Below, one piece after another: positions 56,431 through 64,000 of a stretch of DNA of 64,000 nucleotides (the stretch's first letter is position 1; each line of letters opens with the position of its first letter). The notes beneath the pieces are model-generated. The model did no database searches, had not been told where the DNA came from, and was given only the letters and a program-made list of their open reading frames with translations. Origin of the DNA: Anadara kagoshimensis (lineage: Eukaryota; Mollusca; Bivalvia; Arcoida; Arcidae); assembly GCA_021292105.1 (NCBI GenBank), contig CM037868.1, positions 32,337,812 through 32,401,811 of the forward strand, written 5' to 3'. Both the position numbers and the translations under genes were made by a program.

Positions 56431-56735
56431 GAAGGGTACCATCTTCTGTTTCAGCATGTAAATGGGGACAGAGACCCCTGGTCTGTAATGAATGTGATAC
56501 TTGGTACCATTTGGAGTGTATGGGCATGACTAGCTCAATGTACAACCAGCTGGGCTCAACTTCAATATCTTGGTATTGTACATCATGCTATCAACCAAAT
56601 CACAATTAATACAACTGTTTATGAAACATATGTATCTCTCTCTAACAGCTACTCTGAAATATCCAACTTGTATCATTCTGATAATGAAAGTTCGTTTTGG
56701 AGTCTTAAAGCTATATCTTCGCCCATACAAAACAC
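56430..56735 (+). pseudogene. LINE ORF fragment with PHD-type zinc finger
   Basis: CKWGQRPLVCNECDTWYHLE followed by CMGMTSSMYNQLGS and WYCTSCYQPNHN is a PHD-finger-like Cys/His array of the sort found in the 5' ORF of some animal LINEs. After a stop and frame change, NSYSEISNLYHSDNESSFWS and LKAISSPIQNT continue the same protein type. Both ends are missing; it is a dead fragment of a non-LTR element, not a host gene. Confidence 0.55.
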
Positions 56736-57059
56736 TTGAGCTGAATTTTTCATACATCAACTCCATATCAGAGGAACTGAAAAAATGGTTGAAATCATAT
56801 AAATATTCTGTGTTTACTGTGGGATTATTTTATAGAGATTTAAAAAGTTTTCGATTTGAGGCTGCCTTTACCTGAGATCACCTTCCATTTAAGTACATGT
56901 GTTCATTTTCTCCTTTTGGTCACACAAACTGCTGTGAGCTGGTGAGTCTACACACAGTTAATCACAGATGTTTGCGGAAGTATACATCGCAACCTAATTT
57001 CTATGTAGAAAACGATCGATCCCGGATTATCTTTAATAGCTAGACTACATGTAGCTTTG

Positions 57060-57155
57060 TGATAAATAAACAAATAAATATATATATAAATAAATAGATA
57101 AAATGTATCAAAATCAAATAAATAAACAAATAAATAAATAAATAAATAAATACAA
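57060..57155 (-). repeat. (TTTA)n-type microsatellite
   Basis: Two AAATA runs flanking a short duplicate TAAAATGTATCAAAATCAA / TACAATGTATCAAAATCAA. Confidence 0.85.
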
Positions 57156-57245
57156 TGTATCAAAATCAAGTTCAAAAATCAAGAATTTTAATTCCACATC
57201 ATCAACTGCTATACACGGGAGCTTGTAGTTCATGGTGCTGGTAAC

Positions 57246-57418
57246 CACTGCGATGGGCCGATTGGTAGAGTGCTCGCTCCGTCACGCAGGAGGCCGTTGG
57301 TTCAATACCCGGCCGGGTCTGACCCAAGACTTGAACGTGGGTAGTGACTGACTTGCGTTCGCCAAGCACTCGGCATTACGAAATGTCATGGTTCTTTCGG
57401 ATGGGAACTAAAAATAAA
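57246..57418 (+). mobile_element. SINE A 5' half
   Basis: Head GCGATGGGCCGATTGGTAGA, B box GGTTCAATACC, then CGCCAAGCACTCGGCATTAC and TTTCGGATGGGAACTAAAAA. Cut off where a LINE fragment begins. Confidence 0.75.
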
Positions 57419-57790
57419 TGAAGATTTTTCGGGTAATAAAGATAACGTGTCGCTCTGAGGAAACATTAAACTGGGGCCTGTTGTCCATTTGTAAAGAAGT
57501 GCAATGGGAAGTTGCAATTCAAATTCATTTGGACAAACCAATAGTATATAAAATTTACATAACTAGAATACGACTATCTTCACATAACTTATCAAAAGAA
57601 ACCGGAAGGTATGATAAAATTGACAGAGACCTTAGAGTGTGTGTAATGTAAAGCGGACGTCATTGAAGACAAATATCATTTCATCTTAGTGTGTGCATTT
57701 TACAAAACATTGCGAATAAAGTACATAAAAAAATACTTTTACAAACATCCATCTGTATACAAACACATCCAGTTATATATATAATTACTT
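57419..57790 (+). pseudogene. LINE C-terminal fragment with frameshift
   Basis: One frame reads WEVAIQIHLDKPIVYKIYIT and RIRLSSHNLSKETGRYDKID, then RDLRVCVM-stop. Two bases appear lost, and the next frame continues KADVIEDKYHFILVCAFYKT and LRIKYIKKYFYKHPSVYK. The order (R)LSSH.L..E.GR(Y) - VCxxC-like - EDEYHF - C..Y is typical of the end of many animal LINE ORF2 proteins. Broken, truncated, and without a complete 3' end. Confidence 0.7.
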
Positions 57791-57799
57791 CAAACTAAA

Positions 57800-58298
57800 A
57801 ATATCATATATAACATATACTGGCCAGGTATTGTTACTTCTGTAGAAATCCGTGTACACACGGCGTGAATGCCTCATAGCCAATCGTGATTATAATATGA
57901 ATAACTTATGTGAATAAAGCTGTGTGATACATTTAAAAATACCACAAAGAGTTTTTTATTATTATTATTATGCTTTAATTATCATCTGGCCTGCAATTTC
58001 AGGAAACCATTCCATTTTGTTATCATCGGAATTTTCTCCCATTATTTGAAACTTCAGTGAATATTTCAAATTTAACAATATCGATAGAAAACTTGATTTT
58101 TTAACGCTTATCTTTTAGAATAACCAAATTAAAGGCAGTATTCTATTCAAAAAGTGTCGCCTGCATTCAATTCTTGAATAGTTCTTTTCTTAAGTAGTAT
58201 TTTGTAATGAAATCTTAGACATCATGGCCATTGGGAATTATTTTTACTGTTGATAAAATTCAGAAGGCATTAAGTCATTACAACAACTATAATAATAA

Positions 58299-58300
<2 letters not shown>
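57800..58300. other. No recognised feature
   Basis: AT-rich DNA after the LINE fragment; nothing coding or repeated found by eye apart from a short ATT run at 57957. Confidence 0.5.
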
Positions 58301-58332
<32 letters not shown>

Positions 58333-58356
58333 AAATAAATAAATAAATAAATAAAA
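58292..58356 (+). repeat. (AAAT)n microsatellite
   Basis: About 14 AAAT units with one interruption. Confidence 0.95.
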
Positions 58357-58594
58357 ACGGAACGTCTATGTCTAGAAAGACCACCAGAGAAACCATCCGA
58401 TGAGATACAATGTATGTCCAAGTTGGATTTTGATGAGTACAATCACGGAAGTCATTGAAAGTAACCTTTATCTGTTTATCAGTTTATGGGCAGGTGGCTA
58501 TAATGCCCAGTCTCAGACAACAATAGCTATATTGCTGTGGAGGATTTAAGGGGAGGGTTGCGGGGGTTGCAACCCCCCCTCCCTTTGAAAAAAT

Positions 58595-58602
<8 letters not shown>

Positions 58603-58642
<40 letters not shown>
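58603..58642 (+). repeat. (AG)n microsatellite
   Basis: About 20 AG units following a C-rich GGTTGCAACCCCCCC element. Confidence 0.95.
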
Positions 58643-58645
<3 letters not shown>

Positions 58646-58795
58646 ATTGACCGATGTGACCCCCATATGTTAATGTAACAATCCATTTCTGTATACGTGT
58701 TGTTCCGGATCGCGTTTACTAGAGTACCCCATGTCATGGAAACTCGCGCCTTCGGCGCTCGCACCTAGCATTGATATACTAGTAATGCTCAACCC

Positions 58796-61594
58796 CACAG
58801 TGTGGGAACGGAAGTTGAGTCAAACTGTACAGTTGTCGGTAGCTCTGTTTATCGAAGCGAGGAATGAAAACAGTGGAGTCAAACGTAAGTAAAAATATGT
58901 AAAATTATTGTTGTTATGAAGTGTTGTGAGATTTTTCATAGGTACATGGATATCACTATGTTAATGCAATTTTTAATTATCCAACACATTTTGTGAAAAA
59001 TCAAGCCTAAAACTTTTATTCGTTTGTTGAACATGATAGATCACAGCGGAATTTTCATGAATCCACGATTCATTCTCAATTTTCTCTATATTACTATTCT
59101 ATTTAATACCATTCTGAAGACAGTTTGCAAGCTATGAATGTTAAAAACAACTTGTGGCTTATTACAGTACTTAGAAGTTTGGAGAAAACTTCAAAACACG
59201 ATTTTATTGGACTGTGTGGTTTTCTGTTTACTGTACAGGTAGCTCACATTTTATGAAATTGTACTGTACAGGTAGCTCGCAACTGGCATTCAAATTCAAA
59301 GTATAGAAAGTATAAGGAACGCTTTCATTTAATAGAAATGCATGTATCCATGTATCACGATTAATTTAAAAAAAAACAAGGTTTGATTTTTTGTATTTGG
59401 GTTTCAGGGGTATAAACGTAGGGTTGCTATCTAAAATGCGTGTATTAGGCGTGACATTCATATTCTAAGGTCATCAACGATCTAAAATACATCAAGTCAT
59501 AAAAAGGACATGGTCAGACAATACTGTTCTATGTAAATTAAGGCTAATATTGTTTATTATGAACAATATACAACTGAATACTATTATGTCTCTAAAATAG
59601 TAAAAGGATATAGATATAATCATAGAATGTGAAGAATCACGCCTGGGTAACGCAGTTTTAGAAGGCTCTATGGCATAAATTGTCTAAATATCATAAAGCC
59701 TCAAATTTGTTTAAAACAAAATAAACAACGTTTACGTTCTAGACTGTTCATTTGGTCATTGATTGGTAAATATCGTTCAGCTTTCATACCTAAACCGGTT
59801 TTTCCGCGATGGAACTCATGGTATTTTACATCTTTCATAATGATGCAACACAGAAAAGGCCATTGTAACTTAATTCTCATGGTCCAGTGATTTTCTTTGA
59901 TCATATAAAGTTTAACAAGACAATTTTGCTGAAACTTGATTTGTAAGTACAACTTTTAGATGCTTTATGTATTTCAACACAAAGCAATTCATTGTGACAA
60001 ATTTTTATGACTCAGTGACTTTTAGATGATTTTTAAAGTAATAAAACAATTCTTATTAAACCTGATTTTAGGTACAATTTGGGATGCTTTACATATGACA
60101 ACACAAAGTTGGTCTTTGTGACCTAGTTTTTCATGGTCATGTGATTTTGTTAGATAGCTTTTATAGTAGTTTGATGATTTTGATCAACATTGATCGCATA
60201 TCAAGTCAAAGAAATTTATAAAGTTGCAGAGGATGAATGTCAAAGTCTTCTACATGTAACAATAATGTTATCAATTAAAGTTATTTATGTTGCCTTTTGC
60301 ATTTTCCTGAAGGTTGTAGTAAATAGTAAAACATTTAACACGTCTGGTTATTAATGTGCAAATGAAAAAGGTCATAATTATATAGCATCTGTGCAGAAAA
60401 ATAACAATTTCCGGAAGTTGTTACACTTTCATCTTCATTCAAATGCATCCATCATTGCAACTATTAACACTATCAATTATTTTCTAATGTAAACGTTTGC
60501 CACCATTGAGGGTGGTGACTTACCCAGCGATTGAGCCCTGCTCAAACGCAATGTCTTGTTCCAAAATAGTTTTATATATGAAAATATTAAGGAATTTTTT
60601 TCTCTGCTGAAACCTGTTAATCCCTTAATGATCGGGTCCAGAACATATACCTCAGTTGATTCGTTTGGTATAAGAATTGTGTTGTCTTTCTCGTATTCCC
60701 TTGGGATGATGTGGAAATTTTTTAATTCGAATATCTCCTTGATTGAGGTCTGTTTTATTAAATTTCAGTTCCAAATCCTTGTGAAATATTATACAATGGT
60801 CGACAACCTCAGAAAAATTAATTTTGCTTTACTTTTGCAGTATAAACAATGGAATCGTTTCGGTGTTCTTTTAACATTTGAAAATTAAGAAAATCCATCG
60901 ATAGACATGGAAGATATGGAGAGGACACGATATTGAGACAGACAACCAGACGGATGCACGAACGGGCGAATAGACTGACGGACAGACAGGGTGATTTCTA
61001 TATACCCCTGAACTTCGTTTGCGGGGGGGGGGGGGTATAATAATGCATTAAACCTTGAATTATTTTGTTTTAATTTTAAGCTACCTGTACAGAAAAATTA
61101 CAGATATTTAGAGCTACCTGTACAGTATTTTTCGAGCTACCTGTACAGTAAACAATCTCCAAGGTGCGAAGAAAAATCTTATTTATAACAATAACCATTT
61201 AAAGGAGGGTGATGTCATCTTAATATATGTGTAACTTTATATTAAAAGTTGTCTTAAGTATTGTTTGTTACACTAGAAAATCCATCACGCTAGAGAATTT
61301 ACGCATTTTTCACTACAAGTCGATGTATTTTATCCAACTGTCTCGTGTTCAAGTGTTATTATTGTCGAGTGTATAAAGATATAAATGACAACGAATTCTT
61401 AAAATGGTAAATAATTTTCATCGTCAAATTTCTCCATTTAAATTTCTATCCAGATCTTGCATTATGTGCTTAATACAAGTTAAAAAGTACCCACCAACCG
61501 TTTCAGACATATTGTTTTTATTTCTTCTCTCGCTTCGATGAACAGAGCTACCGAAAACTGTACAGTTTGACTCAACTTCCGTTCCCACACTGTG
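58796..61594. mobile_element. 2,799-bp element with CACAGTG termini: Transib/RAG-like, non-autonomous
   Basis: Terminal inverted repeats of 66 bp with 2 mismatches begin CACAGTGTGGGAACGGAAGT on both sides. A perfect 5-bp target duplication AACCC lies at 58791-58795 and 61595-61599. The terminal heptamer CACAGTG is identical to the canonical V(D)J recombination signal heptamer and fits the Transib terminal consensus; both Transib and RAG make GC-biased 5-bp duplications. Further in, ACTGTACAGGTAGCTC-type motifs occur twice on the left (59235 and 59266) and, inverted, three times on the right (61079, 61111, 61135). They resemble TIR positions ~30-50. No transposase-like ORF; the longest is a 110-codon plus ORF at 60556 without recognisable domain. 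It includes a bivalve repeat at 60890-61035. Confidence 0.8.
61021..61033 (+). repeat. G homopolymer
   Basis: 12-13 G residues within a 'tatacccc/ggggtata' repeat. Confidence 0.9.
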
Positions 61595-61908
61595 AACCCC
61601 CCTTTCAAAAAATCCTGTATCCGTCCCTGTATTGGGTTAAAATTTTACTGGCTGTTAATATATAGAGGTGGTCTAAAGGCAGGTTCGAATGTAATGTACA
61701 TTTTAGAAGATGCCACTTATCAGCTGCTTGTTATAATTCTATGCATTTATTATTTTACCTCAAATTATTTCTTATAATTTTTTCTCATTGTGATGACGTA
61801 AGTCTACTGTTTATTATCAACTAAAAAATGTATATTTCAGGACATCGCACACAAATTCAACGTTGTTAACCCCTTTATGAACCCCCAAGTTTCAAAGTGA
61901 AAGAAGGC

Positions 61909-62002
61909 ATGGCGCAGGCGCAAACGGAACTGGCGGTATGTTTGGATTCTGTCATGGCGGATGACATCTCGTCAGATATCAATGCATTTTGGTCTAAAAT
62001 AG
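61909..62002 (+). CDS. Candidate first coding exon of a gene leaving the window
   Basis: After a TATATTTCAG acceptor at 61841, ATG opens MAQAQTELAVCLDSVMADDI and SSDINAFWSKI, followed by G and the donor GTTTGT (phase 1). The region is richer in CG than its surroundings (ATGGCGCAGGCGCAAACGG, ATGGCGGATGACATC), as at the 5' end of many genes. I do not recognise the protein. The next exon would be beyond or within the element starting at 62461. The donor is not ideal, and an alternative is that this is chance coding. Confidence 0.35.
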
Positions 62003-62379
62003 GTTTGTAAATTTTGTAATTGTCACAAAATGGCGGGCTTCTTAATTGCAGGATATAAATACAGCATTTACCTAGTATTGTTTTTGCAGTAGTCTGTTTA
62101 ATGCCATTTTAATTATCGGCGGAAACGATAACATGGACCTTTCTCGTGTCTGAACATGTTTTTCTTACTTTGCCCAGTTTCAATCGTTTGTGGTTGTAGG
62201 CGTCCTCTGTAGCAGCCACTAGTAGTCTACTCTTTTTCGACCTCTCAGTAGGTGTCTTTAGCTTGCATTGAGACACGGAAACTGGGTTCTGAGTCTCATC
62301 AAAAAGACTACGTTAGTATCGAACTTTTCACAGCTCTAGTATGGACAGGAGATGAAAATCACCTCGGAACATTTCCAAG

Positions 62380-62452
62380 TCCGGATTGAGGTTTTAATCC
62401 ACAACCCTTGACTTTGGAAGCCAGTGACAGTACCACTCTGCCATGTCCACCC
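62380..62452 (-). mobile_element. tRNA-like SINE head
   Basis: In reverse, GGTGGACATGGCAGAGTGGT (A box) and GGGTTGTGGATTAAAACC (B box) are spaced as in a tRNA gene. It abuts the inverted repeat at 62461. Confidence 0.45.
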
Positions 62453-62460
62453 ATCAGGTC

Positions 62461-62908
62461 TGGGATCAGCCCGAAACGGGGGATCTCCCGATCGGGGGAC
62501 ATTCAAAGGGAGGTAATTCTCCCGGATGTTAAACGCGAGTACACAGGAGAGTTCCACTGATCGCGAGTAATACTACCTTATGTAAACTTCCAGTAGATTA
62601 TGCATATAAACTAGTGGTTGTCAATAAAGCTAACTGTTGTTTTTTATCCGAATTATCTGGCTTTATTTTACAGATTTTAACTTTTACCCCCCCCCCCCCC
62701 CCCCTATAATTAAACTTAAAAACCAATTCTTGTGGTTGCAAATGAACTGTTACAAACGTTTTTGTGCCTTTTTTAAAATTTATATAAAATCGGTTATGCC
62801 AATTGATTTTTTTTTTATTAAATACACTAATGTGAATAGAGTAACACAATCAGAAGCCCTCGGCCAACTAAAAATTAAAGCAATAGGTTCCTATTGTGTA
62901 ACAATTAC

Positions 62909-62940
<32 letters not shown>

Positions 62941-64000
62941 TATGATAATAATAAAAATATTAATAAATTTTATTATAGTCTCATCATGATATATACAACA
63001 TATAGAACATTATTAGCACACATAAAATATAAATATGTCACTCTTAAAAGAGTTATACGCGACTGTAATTATAGAAACTTTAAAACAAAAAACCTTATTA
63101 AAAACATGTCATGTACATGTAATTACAGGTGTGAGATGGTTTAGATGGGTTTAGCTTGGAGTGTCTCTGTTGTGTTTCCTAGGTCTACTTTCGTTGATGG
63201 CTTCTATGCGAAAGTTTTTTTTGACAACTGGCCAGCTGTTAAAACGTTTTAATAATATTTTGTTGTAATATAATTTTGTTATATGTGTACCGCCATTGTA
63301 TATAGATATATATTGTATAGTTTAACCTCTAATAACACCTCCGTGGTACAGAGTGTAATAAAGAATCTTGAATCTTAAAACAACTACTCAGTTCGGAGTC
63401 ATTATAAAGCATTTTGATGCGATAATTAAACCTGATTAACTTCCACTATTCTGTTGTTTCGTTATTGTTTGTGCTTACTGCAATTCTTTCAGTTCTTGAT
63501 TTTTTAGATGGGCTAGCCATATTTTGTACATCATTCTCCAAATTTAAACATGTTTAAAAGTTCGTCCTATCATTTTGTAATATTTACGATAATTAACTTT
63601 GATTGTACCTCCCATCACACATCTGTACAAGGTAAAACAACAATCCTTTCAGTAATTCTGTACCCGTAACTACGGTGTAATTTTATCTGTAGTTTTTCAA
63701 CCCGAAGTACGTTTTTGAGAGTCTATAACTTTCGTTCCGCACGATAAATTTTTTTTCTGCACGACAGATCGTTAGAAAAATATGTTTACTATTACTCCTC
63801 AAAATTTCAAGCCCCCGAACGTAGAAATGAAACCCCGCGGCCGTTTTTAAGAAAGGTATATCATTTTAGGTCGATTTTCAGCCCGTTTCTATGCAAACAA
63901 ATGTAATGCGCATGCGCGATGTTATAGTCACAGAAACGCTTAGACGCTTTATCCCCCGAACGGGCGATTTCAATTTATCCCCCGTTTCGGGCTGATCCCA
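62461..64000. mobile_element. Inverted-repeat element reaching the window edge (>=1,540 bp)
   Basis: TGGGATCAGCCCGAAACGGG at 62461 is repeated, inverted, at the last bases of the window. The match is 24 bp perfect (62461-62484 against 63977-64000) and then continues with a 10-bp gap through a second CCCG(A/T)TCGGGGGA block. The interior has a C-run at 62688-62704 and an (AAT)n at 62910. LINE-like 3' sequence ending TAATAAAGAATCTTGAATCT lies at 62940-63380. The true right limit and target duplication lie outside. Confidence 0.6.
62940..63380 (+). mobile_element. Probable LINE 3' end
   Basis: AT-rich sequence ending GTACAGAGTGTAATAAAGAA TCTTGAATCTT, the short A/T-rich direct-repeat terminus common in CR1/RTE-like elements. 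No coding remnant visible upstream. Confidence 0.4.

Noticed and set aside
56430-56610. Host PHD-finger chromatin gene
   Set aside because: Downstream frame pieces (SSFWSLKAISSPIQNT) and breaks fit a LINE ORF fragment, with no splice sites around it.
60556-60888. Transposase of the CACAGTG element
   Set aside because: The 110-codon ORF has no DDE-like spacing or recognised motif, and its 3' part merges into a dispersed bivalve repeat.

Overview
The window is animal genomic DNA. It has intron-containing genes with GT/AG junctions, no operons, and a very high load of short non-autonomous transposons, tRNA-derived SINEs and minisatellites. The style of the repeats (bivalve-type gctcacctgag repeats, tRNA-headed SINEs, numerous small inverted-repeat elements) points to a mollusc, most likely a bivalve. 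The species cannot be named from this sequence alone.

Layout. 1-2.3 kb: a 45-bp minisatellite followed by a decayed, inverted relative. 2.4-7.0 kb (minus): two coding exons of a probable secreted protein, with a broken partial duplicate of the last exon and several transposon insertions. 7.0-16.6 kb: dense MITEs, SINEs, a 24-copy CT/AC-linked minisatellite and a second diverged repeat block. 16.66-26.73 kb (minus): a complete six-exon M20 peptidase gene (PM20D2 / Xaa-Arg dipeptidase type, 400 aa). Its fifth intron holds a 4,011-bp CAC...GTG DNA transposon. 27-33 kb: repeats, including a 1.5-kb Harbinger-like element that splits a retroelement fragment. 33.2-44.7 kb: an 11.5-kb satellite with a 39-bp unit. 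45.1-55.4 kb (minus): a five-exon C2H2 zinc-finger gene, with an apparent 1-nt frameshift inside its first finger. 55.4-58.6 kb: retroelement fragments. 58.8-61.6 kb: a 2,799-bp element with CACAGTG ends and a 5-bp target duplication, as in Transib/RAG-like transposons. 61.9 kb (plus): a candidate first coding exon of a gene running off the window. 62.46-64.00 kb: an element whose inverted repeat ends at the last base of the window.

How the parts relate. A retroelement whose reverse-transcriptase C-terminus and 3' tail occur about a dozen times here appears to have seeded the satellites. Its last ~40 bp are homologous to the 39-bp unit of the large array and to the 45-bp unit of the first array. 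Several DNA transposons can be dated relative to their hosts because their insertion sites read through when the element is removed: the 4-kb element in a 20-bp array, the Harbinger-like element in the RT fragment, and a foldback element in the 39-bp array. The two large clean-ended elements (17,355-21,365 and 58,796-61,594) have no transposase ORF and are probably moved in trans.
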